DNA of 13,605 nt, from NCBI GenBank assembly GCA_003482555.1, contig DMYQ01000003.1:2304-15908 (forward strand), read 5' to 3'. Below the pieces are notes generated by a model, which saw only the letters and a list, made by a program, of their open reading frames with translations, was not told the origin of the DNA and searched no databases. A program made the position numbers and the translations under genes. The first letter of the stretch is position 1. The number at the start of each line of letters is the position of its first letter. This document shows, in pieces, positions 1 through 6,511 of the stretch. Source of the DNA: Janthinobacterium sp. GTDB taxonomy: Bacteria > Pseudomonadota > Gammaproteobacteria > Burkholderiales > Burkholderiaceae_D.

Positions 1-383
1 TCCGGCGTTTTCGCCACCCCCATGCCGTTGGCGTACAACATCATCAAGATGCTGTTGTCGCCATTGGCGGCCGCGCAATCGCGCACCTGGCGCCAATTGG
101 CCGCGCCGGCGCCCGGCTGATTTTTAGTATCGTAGTAAAGGGTTTGCGCGTCGCAGCCGGCGGCGGCGGACTGGGCGTACGGCAAATCAGCGCTGGCCGG
201 CGCCGCCTTTTCGACCCGCAGGCACTGCCGGTACCAGTCTTCGTTTTTCGGCACCGCGCCGATGCCGCTGGTGTTCGGATAGGCGGGCGCGTCGGCGGCC
301 AGCGCGGCGCCGGCCGTGGCCACGGCCACGGCCACGCCGGCAAGCAGCGCCAGCGCGCGCGCCGCGATTTGATGTACTTTCAT
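1..383 (-). CDS. Exported LprI/Sel1-like protein, N-terminal part (runs off the window)
   Basis: The reading frame is open from an ATG at 383 to the window edge, giving 127 residues with no stop. It starts MKVHQIAARALALLAG and has a hydrophobic alanine/valine-rich stretch to about residue 29 that looks like a Sec signal peptide, with likely cleavage near ALA-ADAP. The mature part has cysteines at 54, 77 and 103. It ends in a Sel1-like segment (GDNSILMMLYANGMGVAK, about 108-125). In proteins I know with this layout, the segment precedes a DUF1311/LprI lysozyme-inhibitor-like domain, but that part lies outside the window, so the family call is inference. The protein is probably periplasmic. Codon use and GC match its neighbours. 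The start is chosen because the signal peptide follows it directly. Confidence 0.75.
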   Translation of the reverse strand, partial: MKVHQIAARALALLAGVAVAVATAGAALAADAPAYPNTSGIGAVPKNEDWYRQCLRVEKAAPASADLPYAQSAAAGCDAQTLYYDTKNQPGAGAANWRQVRDCAAANGDNSILMMLYANGMGVAKTP

Positions 384-416
384 GGGATGGCCCGTTTTTG
401 ATCGTTGTCGGCGCCC

Positions 417-422
417 AGTATA
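417..422 (-). promoter_or_regulatory. Possible -10 box for the exported LprI/Sel1-like gene
   Basis: On the minus strand this reads TATACT, five of six matches to TATAAT, and lies 34 bases before the ATG at 383. No -35 box is visible at 16-18 bp spacing, so the call is weak. Confidence 0.3.
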
Positions 423-425
423 AAG

Positions 426-464
426 AAAAAAAACCGACACGCCCCGTTCGCGGACGCCGCCGTG
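426..464 (-). terminator. Possible intrinsic terminator of the MFS gene
   Basis: Just after the MFS stop codon, the minus strand has an outer CACG/CGTG stem (461-464 with 438-441), an inner TCCG/CGGG stem around a CGAA loop, then TCGG and eight T (426-433). The T run is convincing. The stem is interrupted, so this is only a moderate call. Confidence 0.4.
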
Positions 465-469
465 GCTGT

Positions 470-1777
470 TTATGCGCCGGCCGCCGCCGCCGCCGCGAGC
501 GCCTGCGCCGGCGTCCGCTGGCGGCGGATCGCCATCACCATCAGGGCCGCCACCAGGCAGGCGGCACCGGCCGCGTACAGGGCCGGGTTGTACGTCATCA
601 TCAAGGTGCGCACCCGGCCGGCGCCGTAGGCGGCCACGGCGGCACCCAACTGATGCCCGGCGAAGACCCAGCCGAAGACCATTCCCGCCCTCTCCTTGCC
701 GAAGGTGCTGCTGACCAGCTTGACGGTCGGCGGCACGGTGGCAATCCAGTCCAGGCCGTAGAACATGGCGAACAGGGACAGGCCGTACAGGGTGAATTCC
801 GAATGCGGCAGCCACAGCAGGGAAAGGCCGCGCAAGCCGTAATACCAGAACAGCAGCTTGCGGTTGTCGTAGCGGTCCGACAGCCAGCCCGAGCTGATGG
901 TGCCGACCAAGTCGAAAGCGCCCATCATCGCCAGCACGGACGCGGCCGGCACGGCGCTCAGGCCGGCGTCGCCGCACAGGGAAATGAAATGGGTCTGTAT
1001 CAAGCCGTTGGTGCTCAAGCCGCAAATGAAAAAGGTGCCGAACAAGAGCCAGAAGACGCGGTTGCCCGCCACGCCGCGCAGCACCGCGAACGGCGTGCCA
1101 AAGGTGATGCGGGCCGGCGCCGGCGGCGCCACCTGCTTGGTCGGGTCGGCGCCGAAGGGCAGCAAGCCCAGCTCTTGCGGGCGGTTGTGCATGAACAGGA
1201 AGACCAGCGCGGCGACGACGGCGCAACTGATGAAGATTGGGATGACGGCCGCGCGCCAGCCGAAGCGTTCGATCAACCAGGCGCCCACCGGCAAGAACAC
1301 CAGTTGTCCGGTGGCCGAACTGGCCGTCAGCAGGCCGATCACCAGTCCGCGATGGGTCTCGAACCAGCGGTTCGACACCACGGCGCTGAGCACCAGCGCC
1401 GTCAAGCCGGAACCGACGCCCAGCATGACGCCCCACAGCGCCACCAGTTGCCAGAATTGCGTCATGCGCGTGACCAGCAACATGCCGCCGGCGATCAGGC
1501 TGAGCGCCATGCACACCACGTTGCGCAGGCCGAAGCGTTCCATCAAGATCGCGGCAAACGGCCCCATCAGGCCGAACAGCACGAAGCGCACCGCCAGGGC
1601 CGAGGAAATCTGTTCCGCGTCCCAGCCGAATTCCAGACTCAGGGGCCGCATCATGGCGCCCGGCAAACCGAGCGCGGCCGACGACGTCAGCGCGGTGAGG
1701 AAGGTAATGGCGACGATGACCCAGGCAAAATGAATGCCTCGGCGTTGGAGCCAGTTCGAAAGCGGCAGGGCTAGCAT
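470..1777 (-). CDS. Major facilitator superfamily transporter (MCT/OFA-like)
   Basis: This 435-residue protein is about the usual length for a 12-segment MFS carrier and would sit in the inner membrane. Hydrophobic segments run throughout, with a longer hydrophilic loop at about 197-240 separating the two six-helix halves. A degenerate motif A (GPFAAILMERFGLR, about 72-85) lies between helices 2 and 3, and its clearer counterpart (GWLSDRYDNRK, about 297-307) between helices 8 and 9. The stretch SNRWFETHRGLVIG (about 135-148) resembles monocarboxylate or oxalate/formate carriers, so the substrate may be a small organic acid; that is inference. The start is supported by GAGGA about six bases upstream and a TATAAT promoter. 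It is transcribed divergently from the reductase at 1961. An alanine-rich tail ends the protein. Confidence 0.9.
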   Translation of the reverse strand: MLALPLSNWLQRRGIHFAWVIVAITFLTALTSSAALGLPGAMMRPLSLEFGWDAEQISSALAVRFVLFGLMGPFAAILMERFGLRNVVCMALSLIAGGMLLVTRMTQFWQLVALWGVMLGVGSGLTALVLSAVVSNRWFETHRGLVIGLLTASSATGQLVFLPVGAWLIERFGWRAAVIPIFISCAVVAALVFLFMHNRPQELGLLPFGADPTKQVAPPAPARITFGTPFAVLRGVAGNRVFWLLFGTFFICGLSTNGLIQTHFISLCGDAGLSAVPAASVLAMMGAFDLVGTISSGWLSDRYDNRKLLFWYYGLRGLSLLWLPHSEFTLYGLSLFAMFYGLDWIATVPPTVKLVSSTFGKERAGMVFGWVFAGHQLGAAVAAYGAGRVRTLMMTYNPALYAAGAACLVAALMVMAIRRQRTPAQALAAAAAAGA

Positions 1778-1832
1778 GGTGTCCTCGTGACGGAGTGGGT
1801 GGCGCGGGAGCGCTTGCGCAGAGTGGCGTGGG

Positions 1833-1846
1833 TAAATTATAAATTA
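1833..1846. repeat. Perfect TAAATTA tandem repeat in a divergent promoter region
   Basis: Two adjacent copies of TAAATTA lie in an AT-rich island (about 1833-1866) inside otherwise GC-rich DNA. The -10 box of the MFS gene falls within the repeat. It may be a regulator site or simply promoter AT-richness. Confidence 0.5.
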
Positions 1847-1864
1847 CGATCATCATTAATACAA
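1836..1864 (-). promoter_or_regulatory. Sigma70-type promoter of the MFS gene
   Basis: The minus strand has TTGTAT (1859-1864), a 17-bp spacer, and a perfect TATAAT (1836-1841). Transcription would start near 1829, giving a leader of about 50 bases before the ATG at 1777. Confidence 0.6.
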
Positions 1865-1865
1865 T
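1837..1865 (+). promoter_or_regulatory. Possible promoter of the ApbA/PanE-type reductase gene
   Basis: TTATAA (1837-1842), a 17-bp spacer and TACAAT (1860-1865) form a candidate with a strong -10 but weak -35. It lies almost exactly on top of the opposing MFS promoter, so polymerase binding in the two directions would compete. The leader to 1961 would be about 90 bases. Confidence 0.4.
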
Positions 1866-1960
1866 CTCGAATTTGGACCCAATGCGCGTTCCGCGCTTCG
1901 CGGCTACACTTGACGAAATCGGCGGCCACAGGCGCCGCCTCAGCGACGACAGGGAACAGA

Positions 1961-2908
1961 ATGAAAATATTGATCGTGGGCGCGGGCGCGCTGGGCGGAT
2001 ACTTCGGCGCGCGTCTGCTGGCGGCGCACAGGGACGTCACCTTTCTGCTGCGGCCCGGGCGCGCCGCGCAACTGGCGAAGAGCGGACTGGTGGTAAAGAG
2101 CCGTTTCGGCGACCTGGCCTTGCCGCCGCCGCCCCATCTGCTGGCCGGGAATCTGGTTACCCACTTCGACGTCGTCATCGTCGGCTGCAAGGCTTACGAT
2201 CTGGCGCAGACCATGGAATCATTCGCGCCCGCGGTCGGCCCCGGCACCGCCATCCTGCCGCTGCTCAAGGGCATGCGCCACCTCGATCAACTGGTCGCGC
2301 GCTTCGGCGAACGGCATGTGCTGGGCGCGCAATGCATGATTTCGGCGGTGCTGGACAAGGATGGCGCCGTCTTGCACCTGAACGACATTCACAAGCTCGC
2401 TTTCGGTGAACGCGACGGTTCGGACTCGGCCCGCGTGGCGGCTTTGACCGCCGCTTTCGCCGACGCCAATTTCGACAGCGCGCCCGGCAACGATATCGTG
2501 CAACAAATGTGGGAAAAAATGTGGGAAAAATGGGTCTTCATCGCGGCCGGGGCCGGCATGACGACGCTGATGCGGGGCGCCATTGGCGACATCATCGCCG
2601 GCGGCGGGGCCGCGTTGAACACCGCCATGCTGGCCGAGTGCGAAGCGATCGCCGCGCACAACGGCCACGCGCCGCGCGCGCCAGCCAGCGAACGGGCGCG
2701 CGCCTTCTTGACCGCGCCGGGGTCAATGATGACGGCGTCCATGCTGAAAGACATGGAACGGGGCGCGGCCACCGAGGCCGATCACATCATCGGCGACTTG
2801 ATCGGCCGCGGCGACGGCAAGCGGGAAGCGCTGCCGCTGCTAACCCTCGCCTATACGCACCTGCAAACCTATGCGGCGCGGCGCGCCAGGGAAACGCCAG
2901 CCCCGTAA
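1961..2908 (+). CDS. ApbA/PanE-family 2-dehydropantoate 2-reductase-like protein
   Basis: The 315-residue length is normal for the family. The start at 1961 follows AGGGAACAG and puts the Rossmann motif directly at the N-terminus (MKILIVGAGALGGYFGARL, with GAGALG at 7-12). CKAYD (76-80) carries the lysine usual at the end of the N-terminal domain. The C-terminal helical domain has the family's SMMTASMLKDMERG...E.D pattern (255-274). Classical PanE reduces ketopantoate with NADPH in pantothenate synthesis. Here, however, the active-site region reads WEKWVFIAAGAG: the lysine (K190) is kept, but the asparagines at +4 and +8 in E. coli PanE are I194 and A198. LLKGM (101-105) replaces the usual asparagine-containing LLxNG. 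A different 2-oxoacid substrate is therefore plausible. A 12-bp tandem duplication repeats MWEK at 183-190. The gene diverges from the MFS carrier, which might move a related acid. Confidence 0.88.
   Translation: MKILIVGAGALGGYFGARLLAAHRDVTFLLRPGRAAQLAKSGLVVKSRFGDLALPPPPHLLAGNLVTHFDVVIVGCKAYDLAQTMESFAPAVGPGTAILPLLKGMRHLDQLVARFGERHVLGAQCMISAVLDKDGAVLHLNDIHKLAFGERDGSDSARVAALTAAFADANFDSAPGNDIVQQMWEKMWEKWVFIAAGAGMTTLMRGAIGDIIAGGGAALNTAMLAECEAIAAHNGHAPRAPASERARAFLTAPGSMMTASMLKDMERGAATEADHIIGDLIGRGDGKREALPLLTLAYTHLQTYAARRARETPAP
2507..2530 (+). repeat. 12-bp perfect in-frame tandem duplication
   Basis: ATGTGGGAAAAA occurs twice back to back (2507-2518 and 2519-2530), in frame, giving MWEKMWEK at residues 183-190 of the reductase. 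It sits immediately before the catalytic-domain helix that starts WVF. Perfect identity suggests recent slippage. Confidence 0.95.
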
Positions 2909-2932
2909 TCGGCCCGCTGGCGCCCTTCTCCC

Positions 2933-3691
2933 TTATTTGCTGGTTTTCAGGGCACTCTTGACATCGACCACGCCTTCGACGCTGCGCGCCAGTTGCACTG
3001 CCTTGTCCGCCTGGGCTTGCGACGGCACGAAGCCGCTCAGCATGACAACGCCCTTGTCGGTTTCAACATGCACGTCCATCGCCTTCAAGTCGGGTTCCTT
3101 GACCAGGTCGGCTTTGATCTTGCTCGTGATGACAGTATCGGCGACGACGTTCTTGGCGGTGCCGGCGGCCCGGCGCGCCATGCAGGCGGCCTTTTCGGCC
3201 GTTTCCATCTGGGCGCAATTTTCCATCGCGCCCGTGGTGGCGGCGCTGCGCTGATCCCGCATGGCGGGCGTGCCGACGCCCGCCATCTGATTGCCGGCCT
3301 TGGCGTCGGCCACCGCCGCCACCTTGGCCGACTTGGCCTGGCTGACGCAGTTGGCGCGATCGCTACTGTCCCTGCACTTGGCCTTGGCCAGGTCGTACTC
3401 GGCGTCGGCCACCTTGACGCGGGCCTTGCTCAAGTCGCGCGGGGTGTTCATATGCTGGGCGACGGCGTCCGATTCGGCGCGCGCGCGCGCTACTTTGGCG
3501 TCCTCGATACACACCTTCTTGGCGTTGCCGCTACTGCTGCCGCACTGGGCCTTCGCGGCTTTATAGTCGACGCCAGCCTTGTCGATCATGCTCTTGTAGG
3601 CCGCGTGATCCTGATCTTGCGCAAAGGCCGGCGCGGCCGACAACAGCATGCCGACGGCGCTTGCAATGGTGAACGACATTATTTTGTTCAT
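2933..3691 (-). CDS. Periplasmic BON-domain protein with cysteine-pair repeats
   Basis: This is a 252-residue protein with a clear Sec signal peptide (MNKIMSFTIASAVGMLLSAA, cleavage after AFA at 24). Residues about 183-250 form a BON domain (VITSKIKADLV...VHVETDKGVVMLSGFV...AVQLARSVEGVVDV), a fold linked to membrane or phospholipid contact and osmotic stress in OsmY-type proteins. Ahead of it are two related lysine/alanine-rich segments, YKAAKAQC...C (43-61) and YDLAKAKC...C (99-115), each with a cysteine pair and a helical tail. A third pair lies at 159 and 170. They probably form disulfide-linked helical hairpins in the periplasm; that is inference. AAAGGGC precedes the ATG. The minus strand shows a TTTAAT -10-like box at 3724-3729 without a good -35, which might suit a stress sigma factor. 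Confidence 0.88.
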   Translation of the reverse strand: MNKIMSFTIASAVGMLLSAAPAFAQDQDHAAYKSMIDKAGVDYKAAKAQCGSSSGNAKKVCIEDAKVARARAESDAVAQHMNTPRDLSKARVKVADAEYDLAKAKCRDSSDRANCVSQAKSAKVAAVADAKAGNQMAGVGTPAMRDQRSAATTGAMENCAQMETAEKAACMARRAAGTAKNVVADTVITSKIKADLVKEPDLKAMDVHVETDKGVVMLSGFVPSQAQADKAVQLARSVEGVVDVKSALKTSK

Positions 3692-3768
3692 GATTTGCCC
3701 TTTCTGGATTGGTTGACCAGCAGATTAAACGCCCTCGTGCCGCGTCCATCTGTGCGTCAGCGCACGGT

Positions 3769-3792
3769 AAAAGCCATTCGGCGCGCCCGCCG
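3769..3792 (-). terminator. Possible terminator after the exported HEVGH gene
   Basis: The minus strand after the stop codon at 3798 has CGGCG-GGCG-CGCCG (3779-3792), a perfect 5-bp stem. TTTT (3769-3772) follows a few bases later. The short T run makes this weak. Confidence 0.35.
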
Positions 3793-3797
3793 GCGTA

Positions 3798-4490
3798 TCA
3801 TTTGTCCCCAATCAAGCCCTGGCGCCATAGCGGCAGGGCCGCGTCGAAAGGCGTGGCGGCCGCCGCGAAGGCGGCCCCGGCGGGCGCCAGGCGCAGCCAC
3901 GCCCGCGTGTCGTGCGAAGCGCCGGCCACCGGCCGCGCCCGCCGCACCGCGTGCAGCCAGTCGTACACTTGCCCATATTGCGCCGCATGGCGCGACGCCG
4001 TCCACGCCAGCGCCACCAGGTCGGCGTAGGCTTCCTCGCGCCGCGTTTCCCGCATCTCCAGCGCTTCCTTGAGCAAGTCCGGATTGCCGGCGTAGCGCAC
4101 GCCGGCTTCGGTAAAGCCGCTCGGCAAGACGTGCCAATCGCCGCGCGCGTAACGCCAGCAATGTCCCACTTCATGCGCCGTCATCGCCTCTATCATCAGG
4201 GCGCGCCGCGCCGGCGGCACGGCTGCCAGGATGGCGGCGGCTTGCGCATTGCCGCGCATCGACAGCACCAGCTTGCAGCGGCCGCCATCGAAGCCCATCG
4301 CCATCGGCACCGCGCCCGGCGTCGGCTGCGGCTGGACGATGATATCGATCGGCAGGCTGATTTCCCTGGCGTAGCGCAGCACGGGCGCGCCGGCGGCCAG
4401 CCAGGCGCTTTCGAATTCGCTCAAGGCGGGCTGGGCCGCGGCGCCCGCGGCTAGCAGGGATAGGGTGAAGAATACGAGGAAGGTGGGCAT
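3798..4490 (-). CDS. Putative exported zinc metallopeptidase with HEVGH motif
   Basis: I do not recognise a named family for this 230-residue protein. It starts with a signal peptide (MPTFLVFFTLSLLAAGAAAQ, cleavage near residue 19-20). The key feature is TAHEVGHCWRYA, with HEVGH at 106-110, the HExxH zinc-binding and catalytic motif of zincins. About 42 residues later comes EEAYADLVALAW (152-163), where a glutamate could be the third zinc ligand as in gluzincins. Cysteines at 72 and 111 could pair. The region after 190 is alanine-rich and low in motifs. It is probably periplasmic; peptidase activity is inferred from the motif. AGGAG lies eight bases before the ATG. The next gene upstream on the same strand is also an exported zinc peptidase, but 193 bases with a hairpin and a separate promoter candidate lie between them. 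Confidence 0.75.
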   Translation of the reverse strand: MPTFLVFFTLSLLAAGAAAQPALSEFESAWLAAGAPVLRYAREISLPIDIIVQPQPTPGAVPMAMGFDGGRCKLVLSMRGNAQAAAILAAVPPARRALMIEAMTAHEVGHCWRYARGDWHVLPSGFTEAGVRYAGNPDLLKEALEMRETRREEAYADLVALAWTASRHAAQYGQVYDWLHAVRRARPVAGASHDTRAWLRLAPAGAAFAAAATPFDAALPLWRQGLIGDK

Positions 4491-4495
4491 GTGGA

Positions 4496-4513
4496 AACTC
4501 CTGTATCGGAGTT
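4496..4513 (-). promoter_or_regulatory. Inverted repeat AACTCC-N6-GGAGTT over the Shine-Dalgarno of the HEVGH gene
   Basis: Perfect 6-bp arms (4496-4501 and 4508-4513) enclose a 6-base spacer. On the minus strand the 3' arm GGAGTT contains the ribosome-binding GGAG. If the transcript starts upstream, the hairpin would hide this site. If the 4511-4539 promoter is used, transcription starts inside the repeat, and it would act as a DNA operator instead. Confidence 0.5.
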
Positions 4514-4539
4514 ATACATGCCTAAATTCAAGGAGTCGA
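4511..4539 (-). promoter_or_regulatory. Candidate sigma70 promoter of the HEVGH gene
   Basis: The minus strand has TCGACT (4534-4539), a 17-bp spacer and TATAAC (4511-4516), matching consensus at four and five of six positions. Transcription would start near 4504, leaving a very short leader of about 14 bases. Confidence 0.45.
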
Positions 4540-4623
4540 TATACCAAAAGACAACTGAGAAACATATTTCCGTGGACGATGCGCCATCCTTGCCAAGCTG
4601 CCATTGCCGGCGCAGCGCGGGCC

Positions 4624-4663
4624 GGCAGGGGCAGGCGGCGGCGCCAGCGCCTCCTGCCCCGCC
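4624..4663 (-). terminator. Large GC-rich hairpin downstream of the M49-like gene
   Basis: GGCaGGGGCAGG (4624-4635) pairs with CCTGCCCCGCC (4653-4663) with one bulged base, and GGCG/CGCC can extend it inside. It begins 20 bases past the stop codon of the M49-like gene. No T run follows on the minus strand, so it may be an RNA-stabilising or Rho-assisted 3' end rather than a classical terminator. Confidence 0.4.
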
Positions 4664-4683
4664 TGATCAAGCGAGCGCTTCGA

Positions 4684-6387
4684 TCAGGGCGCCGCCCGCA
4701 GCGCCGCCGCCGTCGCAAACACGGGCAAGATATCGTTCGGCACCACCCGCATCCTGTCGAGCGCCTTTTGCACCTCGGGGCGTATCACCACGTACTTGGC
4801 GATCATCGCCTTGGCGCCCGCATAGTCGCCGGTCGCCTCGATGGTCAGGAACTCGCGGTCCAGATCGCTCACCGCGCGCTTGATCTTCTTGAAGTCGACG
4901 CCGAAACGGCCATCGCCGAGCGCGACGAAGCCACCCTTGTCGAGCAGATAATTCATCTGGATCGCCATGCCGCGCGCGTGCGAATCGGTGAGGCCGAAAT
5001 GCAGGGTGCGAAAGCCCGACGCCAGGAAGGTATTGTAGAGCTTGCGCTCGGCCAGCTCGCCGCGGCCCAGGGTATCCTTCAACTGGCCCCGCTCCATCAT
5101 GTAGCCCAGCGCGTACAAGCCGGTGATGTCGGCTTTCGCTTCCTCGATGGTCGAGTAGGTTTCCTTCAAGTCTTGGCGCGGCGTCGAAGCCTTGCCGTCC
5201 ACCTTGGTGGCGTGCGGGCCCAGGCCGTGCGTGATTTCATGCGCCAGGATATGCGTGAAAAAGGAATCGAAATCGACATCCTTTTGCGCGGCGGGGCTCA
5301 ACACCAGCTTCGAGATCGGCGTCAGGGTGGCCTTGAATTTCGCCTCTTGCACGTTCTTCAGCATGACGCGCTTGGAGCCGCGCGCGCTGATGATGCGCTC
5401 GTCGTTCGGCAAGTTGTAGGCCGCCGTCTGCACCGCCATATTGCCATCGCCGGCGCCGTAGACCTGGTTCACCACGACCATGGGCGCCAGCGCGCCCACC
5501 TTCGGGTTCAGATACTGTCTGGCCAGCGGCAGATGGTCTTCCAGCTCCTGCATGTGGCTGCCGAAGAAGCGCAGTTTCCTGGTTTCCTTCTCGTCGCGGA
5601 TGGACACGTAAGCTTCGAACGCGGCCTTGTAGCCGAACAGCTCGTCGTTATACGTTTCGTAGGGCCCGATCGTGATGTCGACGGGCGAATCCAGGTCCAT
5701 CCAGGCGAAATCGGAAGCCAGGTAATCGTTCGACAGGAAGGCGGCCGCGCGCAGGCCGAGGAATTTTTTCAACGAGGCGTTGTCGGTGGCGGCGGCCGCC
5801 TCCTCGAGCAGCCTGGCCAGCGCCGTCAGCTCGGCCTTGTATTCCTCGGAGTAGGGAACGCTGTGCAACTGGCCGTCGGGGCCGGAGCGGATGGTGGTGA
5901 AAAACCACTGCGCCTGCTCCTTGTCGGCGGCCGGCAAGGCATTCATCCACGCTTCCAGGCGCGCCTTGTCGGCCTTGGCCGGATAGAAATTGGCGCCGTC
6001 CGGCTTCTTGTCCGGAATCGCGATGCCGGCGTACTCGGACGGCAGGAAGGATGCGTGCCCGTCCAGGATGGACCACGGTCCCTTGTTGATCCAGAAATAG
6101 TTCAGGCGCGCGACGCCGAGCGCCGTCTGGTCTTTTTTCAGCGCTTCCCACAGGGCTTCGTTGCCCGACCAGCGCTGGCGCAATTGCAGCAAGTCGACGA
6201 TCTTGGCCGCCTCGACCAGCTTGGCGATGGCTATTTTGTCGCCGGCCGACAGGGCCGAAGTGTCGGCCGTCAAATCGACGGGCGCGAAACGCCGCGTCAT
6301 CCGGTTCAAGTCGTCAAGGCTGGCCGGGGCGGCCACGGCCGTGGTGCCGAGCAGCGCCAGCAACAGGGGTATCAACATCTTTTTCAT
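4684..6387 (-). CDS. Exported M49-like (dipeptidyl-peptidase III-related) zinc hydrolase
   Basis: From the ATG at 6387 this is 567 residues. That start is preferred over a longer frame because it directly begins a signal peptide (MKKMLIPLLLALLGTTAVAA, cleavage near 20) and has AAAGG upstream. The zinc site is HEITHGLGPHA (383-393), with a second motif STIEEAKADITGLYAL (412-427) supplying the third glutamate ligand. Classical DPP III has a six-residue HExxGH; this protein has the shorter HExxH followed by GLGPH, like the M49-related domain I recall in plant Nudix hydrolase 3 (HECCHGIGPH). Flanking stretches such as WFFTTIRSGPDGQL (161-174) and PVDITIGPYETYNDELFGYKA (235-255) look like the M49 substrate cleft. 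It probably acts on short peptides in the periplasm; the substrate is unknown. The SDR gene lies 124 bases upstream on the same strand. Confidence 0.85.
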   Translation of the reverse strand: MKKMLIPLLLALLGTTAVAAPASLDDLNRMTRRFAPVDLTADTSALSAGDKIAIAKLVEAAKIVDLLQLRQRWSGNEALWEALKKDQTALGVARLNYFWINKGPWSILDGHASFLPSEYAGIAIPDKKPDGANFYPAKADKARLEAWMNALPAADKEQAQWFFTTIRSGPDGQLHSVPYSEEYKAELTALARLLEEAAAATDNASLKKFLGLRAAAFLSNDYLASDFAWMDLDSPVDITIGPYETYNDELFGYKAAFEAYVSIRDEKETRKLRFFGSHMQELEDHLPLARQYLNPKVGALAPMVVVNQVYGAGDGNMAVQTAAYNLPNDERIISARGSKRVMLKNVQEAKFKATLTPISKLVLSPAAQKDVDFDSFFTHILAHEITHGLGPHATKVDGKASTPRQDLKETYSTIEEAKADITGLYALGYMMERGQLKDTLGRGELAERKLYNTFLASGFRTLHFGLTDSHARGMAIQMNYLLDKGGFVALGDGRFGVDFKKIKRAVSDLDREFLTIEATGDYAGAKAMIAKYVVIRPEVQKALDRMRVVPNDILPVFATAAALRAAP

Positions 6388-6430
6388 GGGACCTTTGTGG
6401 TGAAAGAGGATGGGGAAAAGGCCGCCGCCA

Positions 6431-6443
6431 CCCCGGATCGGGG
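6431..6443. other. Perfect short hairpin CCCCG-GAT-CGGGG between SDR and M49-like genes
   Basis: A perfect 5-bp stem with a 3-base loop lies in the 124-base gap. On the minus strand TTTT follows about 10 bases later (CGGCGGCCTTTT), so weak termination after the SDR gene is possible. A TAAAAT -10-like box at 6467-6472 (minus) without a -35 could start an M49 transcript. Confidence 0.3.
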
Positions 6444-6511
6444 CGCGCGCGCTTTCCAGGATGAGCATTTTAATCCAGCCCGCCCGCCCCCGCCTCTTCC
6501 TTCGCTCTGTC

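Noticed and set aside
398..1774. Long plus-strand open frame antisense to the MFS gene
   Set aside because: It is rich in arginine, glutamine, histidine and glycine with no fold-like pattern, as expected from the antisense frame of a GC-rich gene.
1787..1960. N-terminal extension of the reductase
   Set aside because: It precedes the Rossmann motif with unconserved-looking sequence across the promoter region; AGGGAACAG supports 1961.
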